Positions 10,221-19,393 of a stretch of DNA of 64,000 nt are shown one piece after another. Under the pieces are notes generated by a model that had not been told where the DNA came from, did no database searches, and saw only the letters and a list, made by a program, of their open reading frames with translations. Origin of the DNA: Streptomyces sp. NRRL S-118 (lineage in GTDB: Bacteria > Actinomycetota > Actinomycetes > Streptomycetales > Streptomycetaceae); NCBI RefSeq assembly GCF_000716335.1, contig NZ_KL591004.1:248266-312265 (forward strand), read 5' to 3'. The position numbers and the translations under genes were made by a program. Position 1 is the stretch's first letter, and each line of letters starts with the position of its first letter.

Positions 10221-11774
10221 ATGTACGAGGACGAGGCGGTGGCGGTGTCCGCGGGGGCGGGTGTCGGCGCCGGGGCGGACGCCGTGGTGGATCCCGTCCT
10301 GGCTGCCCGGGTGGATCCCGTGGTGGATGCCGGTGATGCTGGGGGCGGTGCCGGTGGCGCCGGTACCGGCGGCGGGCGGATTCCGAGGGTGCCGGGGTTC
10401 GCTCAGCGGGCGCCCGGTGCGGCGGGTGCGGCGGCTCAGTCCCTCAAGGCGCGTGGCAAGGCGCTGCGCGACCGGGTGCCGAGGAGCGCGCACGGTGCGC
10501 TGGTCCTGTCCGACGGGCGGCCGGACGCGGTCCTCGCGGTGGAGGAGTCCAGCCGCGGCCGGGTGCCTTCGCTGACGCCGATACGCGTGGGCCGGATGGC
10601 CGCGACACCTTTCGCCTTCCTGCGCGGGGCCGCCGGCCTCATGGCCCATGACCTGGCCGGTACGCCGGTCACCGGGATCGGTGCGCAGATATGCGGGGAC
10701 GCGCACGCGGCGAACTTCGGTCTCTACGGCGATGCGCGCGGCCGTCTCGTCATCGACCTGAACGACTTCGACGAGACAGTGGTCGGCCCCTGGGAGTGGG
10801 ACGTCAAGCGGCTGGCGACGTCGCTGATCCTGGCCGGGCGGGTGGCGGGCGCCGACGAGGACGTGTGCCGGGCGGCCGCGTACGACGCGGTCGGGGCCTA
10901 CCGGCGGACCATGCGCCTGCTCGCCAGGCTGCCGGTGCTGGACGCGTGGAACGCCATCGCCGATGAGGAGCTCGTCTCGCACACGGACGCGCGGGACCTG
11001 CTGGGCACCCTGGAGCGGGTGGCGGAGAAGGCGAGGGCCAACACCAGTGCTCGCTTCGCCGCCAAGTCGACGGAGGTGTGCGAGGACGGCAGCCGTCGTT
11101 TCGTGGACGCGCCGCCCGTGCTGAGCCGGGTGCCGGACGCGGAGGCGGCGGCGGTCGCCACGTCGCTGGGGGCGTACCTGCGCACGCTTCCGGAGGACCG
11201 GCTGCCGCTGCTCGCGCGGTACGCGATCCACGACGTGGCGTTCCGGGTGGTCGGCACCGGGAGCGTGGGGACCCGTTCGTACGTGGTGCTGCTGCTCGAC
11301 CACCGTGGCGAGCCGCTGGTGCTGCAGGTGAAGGAGGCCAGGCCGTCGGCGCTGCTGCCCCACCTCACCCGGGTGGGGTTCGGGGCGCCGGGCGTGGAGC
11401 ACGAGGGGCGGCGCGTGGTCCTCGGGCAGAAGCGCATGCAGGTCGTCAGCGACAACCTGCTGGGCTGGACGACCGTCGACGGCAGGCCCTACCAGGTGCG
11501 CCAGTTCCGCAACCGGAAGGGCAGCGTGGACCCCGCGGCGCTCTCGGCCGACCAGCTCGACGACTACGGGCGGATGACCGGGGCCCTGCTGGCCCGGGCG
11601 CACGCGCACAGCGCCGATCCGCGGCTGATCGCGGGGTACTGCGGCAAGGGCGACGAGCTGGACGAGGCGATGGCGCGGTTCGCCGTGGCGTACGCGGACC
11701 GTACGGAGGCGGACCACGCCGATCTGGTCGCCGCGGTCGGGAGCGGGCGGATAGCCGCCGAAACGGGGGTGTGA
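10221..11774 (+). CDS. DUF2252 domain protein
   Basis: A 517-residue protein. After a low-complexity Gly/Ala/Val N-terminus (about residues 1-65), the DUF2252 domain begins near SLKARGKALRDRVPRSAHG. It shows the kinase-like motifs CGDAHAANFGLYG and DLNDFDET, which resemble the catalytic and metal-binding loops of aminoglycoside-phosphotransferase-fold proteins. The substrate is not known. Later conserved pieces are VGTGSVGTRSYVVLL and LQVKEARPS. The ATG at 10221 is preceded by a G-rich ribosome site. It is transcribed away from marR, suggesting control by that regulator. Confidence 0.88.
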   Translation: MYEDEAVAVSAGAGVGAGADAVVDPVLAARVDPVVDAGDAGGGAGGAGTGGGRIPRVPGFAQRAPGAAGAAAQSLKARGKALRDRVPRSAHGALVLSDGRPDAVLAVEESSRGRVPSLTPIRVGRMAATPFAFLRGAAGLMAHDLAGTPVTGIGAQICGDAHAANFGLYGDARGRLVIDLNDFDETVVGPWEWDVKRLATSLILAGRVAGADEDVCRAAAYDAVGAYRRTMRLLARLPVLDAWNAIADEELVSHTDARDLLGTLERVAEKARANTSARFAAKSTEVCEDGSRRFVDAPPVLSRVPDAEAAAVATSLGAYLRTLPEDRLPLLARYAIHDVAFRVVGTGSVGTRSYVVLLLDHRGEPLVLQVKEARPSALLPHLTRVGFGAPGVEHEGRRVVLGQKRMQVVSDNLLGWTTVDGRPYQVRQFRNRKGSVDPAALSADQLDDYGRMTGALLARAHAHSADPRLIAGYCGKGDELDEAMARFAVAYADRTEADHADLVAAVGSGRIAAETGV

Positions 11775-11808
11775 CCGGCTGGGCCGCTTCCGCCCGTACG
11801 CTGGTCGG

Positions 11809-12792
11809 GTGACGACCCCGAGCGACGACCTGACCGGCGAGCAGAGCACCGGGCACGGCACCGACCAGACCACCGGCGAGGCCGCAGCCGGCGAGACCAT
11901 CGCCCAGGCCGGCGGTGCCCCCGGCGACGAGCAGGCCGGTGGGCCCGGCGGTGCCGAGGCCGGTGAGCCAGCCGGTGAGCCCGGCGGCGCCCAGGCCGGT
12001 GAGCAGGCCGAGCGGCCGGAGGCTCGGCTGGAGCGGGCGGTGCGGGCGGCCGAGCAGGCGCTGATCGAGTTCGAGATCGCGGTGGAGACCTTCCGGGTCG
12101 AGGTGGAGAACTTCTCCCGGCTGCACCACCAGAAGCTCGGCCCGATGTACGCGCGCCTGGACGAGCTGGACGCCCTGATCGCGGAGGCCCGCGCGGCGCG
12201 GTCCGGGGATCCGGAGGATCTGCGCCGGGCGCAGGAGGCCCGCGCGATGGTGCTGCCGATGCCGGGGGTCGACGAGCTGTTCCACAGCTGGATCGACTCC
12301 GACGGCCTGTCCCCGGAGGCCGCCGCGATGCTCAACAACCAGGCCGTGCAGCCGCCGAAGCGGGTGCGGGTCGGGGACGCGGTCCGCAAGCTCTACCGTG
12401 AGCTCGCCCGCAAGGCCCATCCGGACCTCGCCCGGGACGAGGCGGAGCGGCAGCGGCGCGAGGAGTTCATCACGCGGGTGAACGCCGCCTACGGGCGCGG
12501 GGACGAGGCGCTGCTGCGAGAGCTGTCGGAGGAGTGGGAGCGCGGCCCGGTGCCCGCGGCGGACGAGCTGAGCGAAAGCGAGGAGCTCTATGCCCGGCTG
12601 GACTGGTTGGCCCGGCGCAAGGAACTGCTGACCGTCGTCGCGCGGGACCTGGAGGACAGCGCGATCGGCGCGATGCTCCGGATGGCGCCCGACGACCCGG
12701 ACCGGCTGCTGGACGAGATCGCCGAGCAACTGCTGGCGCAGGTCGCCGAGCGCGAGGCTGAGCTGGCCGCGTTGGCGCAAGGGGTGCAGTAG
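11809..12792 (+). CDS. J-domain-like protein with coiled coil
   Basis: A 327-residue cytoplasmic protein starting with GTG. Residues 1-65 are a low-complexity Ala/Gly/Glu segment of imperfect repeats. A coiled-coil region follows (about 70-150, LERAVRAAEQALIEFEIAVETF onward). A short J-domain-like helix pair lies around 190-225: VRKLYRELARKAHPDLARDE contains the HPD tripeptide that stimulates Hsp70 ATPase. The rest is helical and charged. It probably recruits DnaK to some client; which is unknown. It lies 34 bp after the DUF2252 gene and 39 bp before the rhodanese gene, so an operon is likely. Confidence 0.75.
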   Translation: MTTPSDDLTGEQSTGHGTDQTTGEAAAGETIAQAGGAPGDEQAGGPGGAEAGEPAGEPGGAQAGEQAERPEARLERAVRAAEQALIEFEIAVETFRVEVENFSRLHHQKLGPMYARLDELDALIAEARAARSGDPEDLRRAQEARAMVLPMPGVDELFHSWIDSDGLSPEAAAMLNNQAVQPPKRVRVGDAVRKLYRELARKAHPDLARDEAERQRREEFITRVNAAYGRGDEALLRELSEEWERGPVPAADELSESEELYARLDWLARRKELLTVVARDLEDSAIGAMLRMAPDDPDRLLDEIAEQLLAQVAEREAELAALAQGVQ

Positions 12793-12831
12793 GTTCGAGA
12801 TGTTCGCTACGACGAGAGAAGGCGTGACCCC

Positions 12832-13176
12832 ATGAACTTCGCACCGCTGCCCACGGTGGACGCAGCTTCGGTGCCGGCCGACGGGCTGGTGCTCGACGTC
12901 CGCGAAGCCGACGAGTGGGCGGCCGGGCATGTCGACGGTGCGCTGCACGTGCCGATGAGCGACTTCGTGGCGCGCTTCGGCGAGGTGACGGAGGCGGTGG
13001 CCGACGGGCGGCGCGCCTATGTGATGTGCCGGGTCGGCGGCCGGTCCGCGCAGGTCACCCAGTACCTGGTGCAGCAGGGCATCGACGCCGTGAACATCGA
13101 CGGCGGCATGCTCGCCTGGGAGAGCGCGGGACGCCCGATGGTCACCGACACCGGAGCCCCCGCCGTCGTCCTGTAG
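12832..13176 (+). CDS. Rhodanese-like domain protein
   Basis: A 114-residue single-domain rhodanese. The family pieces are VLDVREADEWAAGHVDGALHVP and the active-site loop CRVGGRSA with Cys66, which would carry a persulfide. The C-terminal NIDGGMLAWESAGRP is typical. Single-domain rhodaneses move sulfane sulfur in sulfur trafficking or detoxification. It is the last gene of the plus-strand group and converges on the acyl-CoA dehydrogenase gene. Confidence 0.92.
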   Translation: MNFAPLPTVDAASVPADGLVLDVREADEWAAGHVDGALHVPMSDFVARFGEVTEAVADGRRAYVMCRVGGRSAQVTQYLVQQGIDAVNIDGGMLAWESAGRPMVTDTGAPAVVL

Positions 13177-13421
13177 CTCCGAGGTTCGGTGGTTGTCGGC
13201 CTGGCCTGCCTGTAGTGGCGCGCGATCCGCGCGTGGCCCGGCCGAGGCGCGGGCAGCCGGGCAGCCGGGCATGCGGGCAGCAGCGTGCACCGGTCGCGGC
13301 GGCTCGGGGCCGGGCCCGGGGCGAAGGCAGGCGAACAGCGCCGCCAGGTGCAGCGCCGGCCAGGTGTGCGTACCGGCTGCGGCGGCTCAGCGAGCGGAGC
13401 TCGTGGGGTGGGGCAGCCGTC

Positions 13422-13478
13422 CGGACCCATCCCAGCGGGCCGGACCCATCCCAGCGGGCCGGACTCATCCCAGCGGGT
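13422..13478. repeat. 19-bp tandem repeat, three units, overlapping a stop codon
   Basis: The unit ccggacccatcccagcggg occurs three times head to tail (13422, 13441, 13460; the third has one change). The third unit contains the TGA of the acyl-CoA dehydrogenase gene (13465-13467), so the repeat appears to be an expansion of its 3' end. The rest of the 287-bp gap from 13177 shows no gene. Confidence 0.75.
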
Positions 13479-14646
13479 GAGCGGCCAGCAGGTCGCCGAG
13501 GGCCTCCTCGTGCGCAGCGGCCGGGCCGAGCGAGAGCTCCAGTTGCTTGGCCCAGGCGTGGAAGCGGTGCAGCGGATAGCCGGTGTCCGCGCCGAAGCCG
13601 CCGTGCAGATGCTGCGCGGTCTGGACGACGCGCCGCACGCCTTCCGAGGCCCAGATCTTCGCCACCGCGATGTCCGCCGACGCGGGCAGCGGCCCTCCGG
13701 CGCCCGTGGTGATGCGCCACGCGGCCTGCCACAGGGTGGCCTCCATGGCGCGCAGGTCGATATACCGGTCGGCGGCCTGGACGGCGACGGCCTGGAACGT
13801 CGCGACGGGGAAGCCGAACTGCTCCCGCTTGCCGGTGTACGCGCTCGTCATGGTCAGCACCTGCTCGCCCAGGCCGAGTGCCAGCGCGCAGGTGCCCGTG
13901 GTGAGCAGCCCGCGCAGCCATTCCCAGGCACCCTCCGTGTCGATCACCTCATGGGCGGTGAGGCGTACGGAGACGAGCCGGACCTCGGCGAAGAGCTCAC
14001 CGTTCGTGGAGACCTGCTCGGCGAGCGTCACGCCCCCGTGGCCGGCGGGCACCAGGGCGAGGACCGCCCGCCCGTCGGGCGTGTGCGCCGGAACGGCGAT
14101 GCGGTCGGCGCCCTGGGCCCACGGCACGCCCGTCTGCGTCCCGTCGAGCACCCAGCCGTCGCCCCAGCCTCCGGTTGCGCCGTCCCCGGTCGCGCTGCCG
14201 CCCCGGTCGCCGTCGCGTCGGGCGGTCACGGCCAGCTCGGCCGGGTCGTGCCCGGTGCGGCCGTGCGCGCCCACGGTCAGCACCAGCTCGCCGCGGCCCA
14301 CCCGGGGCAGCAGCTCGACGGCCAGGGCGGGGCTGCCGTAGCGCTCGACGGCCATCGCGACCGCGCAGGTTTCCAGCAACGGCACACGGGCCAGCACCTT
14401 GGCCGCCTCGCGCAGCACCAGGCACAGCGCGACGGGGTCCAGCCCCGCGCCGCCGTGCTCGGGGGAGAGCACCAGGCTCAGCAGGTCGGCGTCCGCGAGG
14501 CGGGACCAGAGCGTGCGGTCGAAGTCGTCCGCCACGGCGCCCTCGGTGAGTGCGGGGCTCGGTACCCCGTCGGGAGCGACGCCCGAGAACACCGCCCTCG
14601 CCGCCTCGACGGCCGCCTGCTGCTCCTCGCTGAAGGTGAAGTCCAC
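13465..14646 (-). CDS. Acyl-CoA dehydrogenase family protein
   Basis: A 393-residue protein. It has the N-terminal helical domain (DFTFSEEQQAAVEAARAVFSG, EHGGAGLDPVALCLVLREAA), a middle beta domain and a C-terminal helical domain with KREQFGFPVATFQAVA and AQHLHGGFGADTGYPLHRF. The usual catalytic-glutamate loop near the C-terminus is not evident. This is seen in the non-catalytic partner subunits of alpha2beta2 acyl-CoA dehydrogenases, so activity is uncertain. A Gly/Asp/Thr-rich insert lies near residue 155. The GTG at 14646 has AGGAGG 9 bases upstream. It lies 86 bp after paaE, probably in the same transcript. Confidence 0.85.
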   Translation of the reverse strand: MDFTFSEEQQAAVEAARAVFSGVAPDGVPSPALTEGAVADDFDRTLWSRLADADLLSLVLSPEHGGAGLDPVALCLVLREAAKVLARVPLLETCAVAMAVERYGSPALAVELLPRVGRGELVLTVGAHGRTGHDPAELAVTARRDGDRGGSATGDGATGGWGDGWVLDGTQTGVPWAQGADRIAVPAHTPDGRAVLALVPAGHGGVTLAEQVSTNGELFAEVRLVSVRLTAHEVIDTEGAWEWLRGLLTTGTCALALGLGEQVLTMTSAYTGKREQFGFPVATFQAVAVQAADRYIDLRAMEATLWQAAWRITTGAGGPLPASADIAVAKIWASEGVRRVVQTAQHLHGGFGADTGYPLHRFHAWAKQLELSLGPAAAHEEALGDLLAAHPLG

Positions 14647-14732
14647 AGCCCTGCCCCTCCTGTCCGACGACCGCCCTGCCTGACGGAGCGTCAAGATAGA
14701 ACAGGTTCTAGGGGAAGGGAATGGGCACGGAC

Positions 14733-15794
14733 TCAGCGGTCGAAGTCGAGCACCACCTCGGGCGTGACGGGATGCGACTGGCAGGCCAGCACATAGCCCG
14801 CCTCGGTCTCCTCGTTCTCCAGCGCGTAGTTGCGGTCCATTCGCACCTCGCCACTGACGAGGAACGCCCGGCAGGTCCCGCAGACCCCACCCTTGCAGGC
14901 GTACGGAGCGTCCGCGCGGGCCCGCAGCACCGTCTCCAGCAGCGACTCCGCCTCGCGGACCGGCCAGGTGCCGGACCGGCCGTCCAGGGTGGCCGTGAGC
15001 GTGGCGTGCGCGGCCACCGCGGCAGCTCGTGCGGCGACCGCTGCGGAACCGTCGTCCACATGGAAGATCTCCTGGTGGATGCGCCCGCGCTCCACCCCGA
15101 GGTCCCGCAGCGTGCGCTCGGCGCCCTGCACGAGCCCGAACGGTCCGCACAGGTACCACCCGTCCACCTCGCCGACGGGCAGCAGGCGGGGCAGCAGCGC
15201 GGTCAGCCGCTCCCGGTCCAGCCGCCCGGACGGCAGGCCCGCCTGCTGCTCCTCGCGCGACAGCACGGTGATCAGCTGGAAGCGGCCGGGGAAGCGGTCC
15301 TTGAGGTCGGCGACCTCGTCGACGAACATCGTCGAGGCGGCGGTGCGGTCACTGCGTATCAGGCAGAACTGTGCGTCCGGCTCCCTTTCCAGCACCGTCG
15401 CCGCCATCGACAGCACCGGCGTGATGCCACTGCCGCCCACGATCGCCGCGAAGCGGCCCGGACGGGGCGCCAGCAGGAACCTGCCCATCGGCTCCATGAC
15501 GTCGACGGTGTCGCCGACGGCGAGCTCCTTGAGCGCGTACGTCGAGAACTCGCCGCCGTCCACCAGCCGGATGGCCACCTTCAGGACCGGGTCCGCACCG
15601 GCGGGAGCGGCGGGGGAGCAGATCGAGTACGTGCGCCGGATCTCCTCACCGACAGCCGTGCTCCGGCGCAGTGTGACGTGCTGGCCGGGGGTGTGGCGGA
15701 AGGTCTCGCGCAGGGCGGGCGGAACGGCGAAGGTGACGGCCACCGAATCGTCCGTGAGCCGCTCGACCTCGCTCACCCGGAGCGGGTGGAACAT
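14733..15794 (-). CDS. paaE: Phenylacetyl-CoA epoxidase reductase subunit (PaaE)
   Basis: A 353-residue flavin/iron-sulfur reductase. A ferredoxin-NADP reductase-type FAD domain (RRTYSICS) comes first. The NAD(P) domain follows (VGGSGITPVLSM, YLCGPFGLV). A C-terminal plant-type 2Fe-2S domain carries CKGGVCGTC and the fourth cysteine in LACQSHP. It passes electrons from NADPH to the di-iron PaaABCD oxygenase, which epoxidises the ring of phenylacetyl-CoA. Its ATG directly follows the paaD stop codon. Confidence 0.95.
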   Translation of the reverse strand: MFHPLRVSEVERLTDDSVAVTFAVPPALRETFRHTPGQHVTLRRSTAVGEEIRRTYSICSPAAPAGADPVLKVAIRLVDGGEFSTYALKELAVGDTVDVMEPMGRFLLAPRPGRFAAIVGGSGITPVLSMAATVLEREPDAQFCLIRSDRTAASTMFVDEVADLKDRFPGRFQLITVLSREEQQAGLPSGRLDRERLTALLPRLLPVGEVDGWYLCGPFGLVQGAERTLRDLGVERGRIHQEIFHVDDGSAAVAARAAAVAAHATLTATLDGRSGTWPVREAESLLETVLRARADAPYACKGGVCGTCRAFLVSGEVRMDRNYALENEETEAGYVLACQSHPVTPEVVLDFDR

Positions 15795-16322
15795 CTACAA
15801 CTCCTTGAAGTGGTCGAACGGTTCGCGGCATGCGGTGCAGCGGCGCAGCGCCTTGCAGGCGGTGGAGGAGAACCGGCTCAGCAGTTCCGTCGCGGTCGAG
15901 CCGCAGTGCGGGCACCGGATGGCGAGCGCCACCGGGACGGGTCCGCCGCCGGCGCCGTCCACCGCGCCCCGCGGGCGGGGCGGGGCTATGCCGAACTCGG
16001 CCAGCTTGCGCCGGCCCTCCGCGCTGATGTCGTCCGTCGTCCAGGCCGGGGACAGCACCGTCACCACGGTGACGTCCGGTATCCCGTGCTCGTTCAGCAC
16101 CCGCTCTATGTCGGAGGACATGGCCTCGATCGCGGGGCAGCCGGTGTAGGTGGGGGTGAGCCGCACCTCGACCCTGCCGGGGGCGATGACGTGCACACCG
16201 CGCATCACCCCCAGCTCCTCCAGAGTCAGCACGGGCAGCTCCGGGTCGGGCACCGAACCGGCCAGCCGGTTCAGTTCCTCCTCCAGGGCCGTCATGCCCG
16301 TCGGGGCCGCGGTGCCGGTCAC
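15795..16322 (-). CDS. paaD: Phenylacetyl-CoA epoxidase maturation protein (PaaD)
   Basis: A 175-residue protein. The N-terminal half is a MIP18/DUF59-type domain (VPDPELPVLTLEELGVM, TPTYTGCPAIEAM with the conserved Cys). The C-terminal part holds a zinc-ribbon-like set CPHCGS...C...CTAC. PaaD is thought to help assemble the metal cofactors of the epoxidase. The GTG at 16322 overlaps the paaC stop in a GTGA junction, supporting this start; an internal ATG at 16295 is the alternative. Confidence 0.93.
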   Translation of the reverse strand: MTGTAAPTGMTALEEELNRLAGSVPDPELPVLTLEELGVMRGVHVIAPGRVEVRLTPTYTGCPAIEAMSSDIERVLNEHGIPDVTVVTVLSPAWTTDDISAEGRRKLAEFGIAPPRPRGAVDGAGGGPVPVALAIRCPHCGSTATELLSRFSSTACKALRRCTACREPFDHFKEL

Positions 16323-17053
16323 CACGTCGCCCCCGGGTGGCTGCGGTGCAGGTGCTGCATCTCCGCGAGCATCCGCCCGAACGACTCCGTGTGCAGGCCC
16401 TGGCGTCCCGCGCCCGCGCTCCACGCCCCGCTGCGCGGCCCGTCGGGGACGGTGAGCGTGGCCCGCTCCAGCAGCGCCGTCACCGACGTCAGCCAGTCGG
16501 CCTCCAGCTCGTGCCAGTCGATGTCCAGGCCCTCGACCGGCTGGAACAGCTCGCCGGTGAAGCGCCACAGCGCCTGACAGGCCCGCTGCATCCGCTCATG
16601 GCTCTCGGCGGTGCCGTCGCCCAGCCGCAGCGTCCACTGCTCGGCGTGGTCCTGGTGGTAGGCGACCTCCTTGACCGCCTTCGCGGCGAGTCCGGACAGG
16701 TCACCGGCGTCCGCCGCGGCCAGCCGGCCGTACATCAGGCGCTGATAGGTGGAGAAGTACAGCTGTCGCGCGATGGTGTGGGCGAAGTCGCCGTTGGGCT
16801 GCTCCACCAGCTGGACGTTGCGGAACGCACGCTCCTCGCGCAGATAGGCGAGCTCGTCCTCGTCCCCGGCCAGGGACAGCAGCACCCGGGCCTGGCCGAG
16901 CAGGTCCAGCGCGATGTTGGCGAGCGCGACCTCCTCCTCCAGGACGGGAGCGTGGCCGGCCCACTCCCCGAGCCGGTGCGACAGCACCAGTGCGTCGTCG
17001 CCGAGGGCGATCGCTGCGGCGATCGCCGTGGGAGTCGTCTCCGGAGCCGTCAC
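16319..17053 (-). CDS. paaC: Phenylacetyl-CoA epoxidase structural subunit (PaaC)
   Basis: A 244-residue helical protein of the ferritin-like fold (LANIALDLLGQARVLLSLAG, VKEVAYHQDHAEQW). PaaC pairs with PaaA as the non-catalytic structural subunit of the multicomponent mono-oxygenase. The GTG start overlaps the paaB stop and the gene ends in the GTGA junction with paaD, so it is tightly coupled. Confidence 0.94.
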   Translation of the reverse strand: MTAPETTPTAIAAAIALGDDALVLSHRLGEWAGHAPVLEEEVALANIALDLLGQARVLLSLAGDEDELAYLREERAFRNVQLVEQPNGDFAHTIARQLYFSTYQRLMYGRLAAADAGDLSGLAAKAVKEVAYHQDHAEQWTLRLGDGTAESHERMQRACQALWRFTGELFQPVEGLDIDWHELEADWLTSVTALLERATLTVPDGPRSGAWSAGAGRQGLHTESFGRMLAEMQHLHRSHPGATW

Positions 17054-17337
17054 AGGTGCTGCACCCCTTCCGGGATCTCGTAGAAGGTCGGGTGCCGGTA
17101 GGGCTTGTCCGCGGCCGGCTCGAAGAAGGGGTCCTTCTCGTCCGGCGAGGAAGCGGTGATCGCCGCGGAGGGCACGACCCAGATCGACACGCCTTCGTTC
17201 CGGCGGGTGTAGAGGTCCCGGGCGTTGCGCAGGGCCAGCTCGGCGTCCGGCGCGTGCAGGCTTCCCGCATGCGTGTGGGACAGCCCGCGGCGTGAGCGCA
17301 CGAACACCTCCCACAGCGGCCAGTCGGTGTTCGTCAT
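17050..17337 (-). CDS. paaB: Phenylacetyl-CoA epoxidase subunit (PaaB)
   Basis: A 95-residue protein with family features [20 protein letters not shown] near the N-terminus, then [16 protein letters not shown] and a C-terminal [11 protein letters not shown]. PaaB bridges PaaAC heterodimers into the active complex. The ATG at 17337 overlaps the paaA stop (ATGA) and its own stop overlaps paaC. Confidence 0.95.
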   Translation of the reverse strand: MTNTDWPLWEVFVRSRRGLSHTHAGSLHAPDAELALRNARDLYTRRNEGVSIWVVPSAAITASSPDEKDPFFEPAADKPYRHPTFYEIPEGVQHL

Positions 17338-18350
17338 GCCGTCGCCTCCCCGTGCTCCGCCTGCCGGTCGTGCTCTTCGCGCTGTCCGTGCTCTTCGCGC
17401 CGGCCGCGCTGCTCGTGCTTCGCGGCGTACGCCGCTGCCGCTTCCCTGACCCAGGCGCCCTCTTCGTGCGCGCGCCGCCGCTGGGAGATCCGCTGCTCGT
17501 TGCAGGGCCCGTTGCCCTTGAGGACCTCCCAGAACTCGGTCCAGTCGATCGCGCCGAAGTCGTAGTGCCCGCGCTCCTCGTTCCACCGCAGGTCCGGGTC
17601 CGGGAGCGTGAGCCCCAGTGCCTCGGCCTGCGGAACGCAGATGTCGACGAAGCGCTGGCGCAGCTCGTCGTTGGAGTGCCGCTTGATCTTCCAGGCCATC
17701 GACTGCGCCGAGTGCGCCGACTCGTCGTCCGGCGGGCCGAACATCATCAGCGAGGGCCACCACCAGCGGTTCACCGCGTCCTGAGCCATCGCGTGCTGCT
17801 CCGGCGTCCCGCGGGAGAGAGCGAGCAGGGCCTCGTACCCCTGGCGCTGGTGGAAGGACTCCTCCTTGCACACGCGCACCATCGCGCGGGCGTAGGGGCC
17901 GTACGAGCAGCGGCACAGCGGCACCTGGTTGGTGATCGCGGCGCCGTCGACGAGCCAGCCGATGGCGCCGACGTCGGCCCAGGTCAGCGTCGGGTAGTTG
18001 AAGATCGAGGAGTACTTCTGGCGGCCGGAGTGAAGCTTGTCGAGCAGCTCGTCCCGGCTGACGCCCAGCGTCTCGGCGGCGCTGTACAGGTACAGGCCGT
18101 GCCCTGCCTCGTCCTGGACCTTGGCCATCAGGATCGCCTTGCGCCGCAGCGAGGGCGCGCGGGTGATCCAGTTGGCCTCCGGCTGCATGCCGATGATCTC
18201 GGAGTGGGCGTGCTGCGCGATCTGCCGGACGAGCGAGGCGCGGTACGCCTCGGGCATCCAGTCGCGCGGCTCGATCCGCTCGTCGGCGGCCACCGCGGCG
18301 TCGAACACCGCCTGGTACGCCTCCTGCGTATCCGCAGTCACTGCCGTCAT
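17334..18350 (-). CDS. paaA: Phenylacetyl-CoA epoxidase catalytic subunit (PaaA)
   Basis: A 338-residue di-iron oxygenase subunit. Two helix motifs supply iron ligands: QDEAGHG and KEESFHQ; the upstream [15 protein letters not shown] is the conserved substrate-side region. It converts phenylacetyl-CoA to the 1,2-epoxide using O2 and electrons from PaaE. The last 25 residues are an unusual Glu/His/Arg-rich tail. It is first in the operon. A TetR-type palindrome lies 15-28 bp upstream of the ATG, where a repressor would block transcription. Confidence 0.96.
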   Translation of the reverse strand: MTAVTADTQEAYQAVFDAAVAADERIEPRDWMPEAYRASLVRQIAQHAHSEIIGMQPEANWITRAPSLRRKAILMAKVQDEAGHGLYLYSAAETLGVSRDELLDKLHSGRQKYSSIFNYPTLTWADVGAIGWLVDGAAITNQVPLCRCSYGPYARAMVRVCKEESFHQRQGYEALLALSRGTPEQHAMAQDAVNRWWWPSLMMFGPPDDESAHSAQSMAWKIKRHSNDELRQRFVDICVPQAEALGLTLPDPDLRWNEERGHYDFGAIDWTEFWEVLKGNGPCNEQRISQRRRAHEEGAWVREAAAAYAAKHEQRGRREEHGQREEHDRQAEHGEATA

Positions 18351-18364
18351 CGGGCCCCCTACCG

Positions 18365-18378
18365 ACCGATCGTTCGGT
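18365..18378. promoter_or_regulatory. PaaR-type TetR operator before paaA
   Basis: The sequence ACCGATCGTTCGGT fits ACCG-N2-CG-N2-CGGT. Its reverse complement is identical to the site at 23099-23112, and the flanks extend the match (CCGACCGATCGTTCGGTT). As I recall, C. glutamicum PaaR binds the same core. The likely ligand of this repressor is phenylacetyl-CoA. Confidence 0.75.
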
Positions 18379-18423
18379 TGAATGACTTCAATGGTGAGTC
18401 GGCGGGCCGTATGGTGTCAACCC

Positions 18424-18432
18424 TGTGGATAA
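18424..18432 (-). promoter_or_regulatory. Perfect DnaA box in the paaA upstream region
   Basis: TGTGGATAA is the reverse complement of TTATCCACA. It lies between paaA and the DUF5819 gene, 46 bp downstream of the TetR-type palindrome. Confidence 0.5.
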
Positions 18433-18478
18433 CTGCGGTGGATCGATGCGGCCGCGGACCGAGGCGGATCGGGGCGGG

Positions 18479-19393
18479 ATGGACTCGTACGACAAGGAGG
18501 GCGGGCGCGCCGAGCTCGCCGCGAACCTCCGGGGCACCGCCCCGCACCCCTCCCCACCCGGTGCACGCGCCGCCGCGTCCCGTCCCGCCGGCGCATCCCC
18601 CACCACGTCGTCCGGATCGGGCGGCGACCCGGGGGCGAACACGGCTGCGGGCGAGGGTGCGGACGCCGGCCCGGGCGCGGATGCCGGCCCGGATGCCGAT
18701 GGGGTGCCGGTCCCCCGCACCGGGGGCATAGCCGGGCTCTCGCTGCCGTATCAAGTGGTGGCCTCCGTCGCTCTCGCCGTCGTCACGGTCTTCACCTGCT
18801 ACCACCTGGCCATGGTGTTCCTGCACGTCGCGCCGTCGAACACGCTGACCAAGCAGCACGGCAAGGCCGTCGACGAATGGGTCTTCCCGGAGTTCGAGCA
18901 GAACTGGAAGCTCTTCGCGCCGAACCCGCTCCAGCAGAACATCGCCGTCCACGCCCGGGCTGAGATCACCGCCGCCGACGGCGGGCGCCGGACCACCCGG
19001 TGGATCGACCTCACGGCCGACGACGGGGAAGCCATCCGCGGCAACCTGCTGCCGAGCCACGTGAACCAGAACGAGCTGCGGCGCGGCTGGGACTTCTTCG
19101 TCAATTCGCACACCACCGACAACCGCCCCAACGGCCTGCGCGGCCGGCTCTCCGAGCGCTACATCCGCCGCATCGCGATGCTCCGTCTGGACGCCCACGA
19201 CCTGGGCGGTCGCGTCGAACGGATCCAGCTGCGCTCCGCCACCCGGGGGATCCAGGCCCCGGTCTGGAGCAAGGAGGAGACGGACACCCGGACCTACTAC
19301 CGGACGCTCCCGTGGTGGACGGTGACCGCTGCCGACCTCCCGGGAGGCGTGGAACGCGGCGAGGACGCCAGCCGTACGGAGGCGCACCAGTGA
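18479..19393 (+). CDS. DUF5819 family membrane protein
   Basis: A protein of about 304 residues. An Ala/Pro/Gly-rich N-terminus (to about residue 80) is followed by one membrane helix (VVASVALAVVTVFTCYHLAMVFL) and an extracytoplasmic domain. The conserved features are WVFPEFEQNWKLFAPNPLQQ and NRPNGLRGRLSERYIRR. The function of DUF5819 is unknown. It overlaps the HTTM gene in a GTGA junction, and DUF5819 and HTTM proteins look like partners. The start is uncertain: in-frame candidates are 18425, 18446 and 18479. Confidence 0.85.
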   Translation: MDSYDKEGGRAELAANLRGTAPHPSPPGARAAASRPAGASPTTSSGSGGDPGANTAAGEGADAGPGADAGPDADGVPVPRTGGIAGLSLPYQVVASVALAVVTVFTCYHLAMVFLHVAPSNTLTKQHGKAVDEWVFPEFEQNWKLFAPNPLQQNIAVHARAEITAADGGRRTTRWIDLTADDGEAIRGNLLPSHVNQNELRRGWDFFVNSHTTDNRPNGLRGRLSERYIRRIAMLRLDAHDLGGRVERIQLRSATRGIQAPVWSKEETDTRTYYRTLPWWTVTAADLPGGVERGEDASRTEAHQ

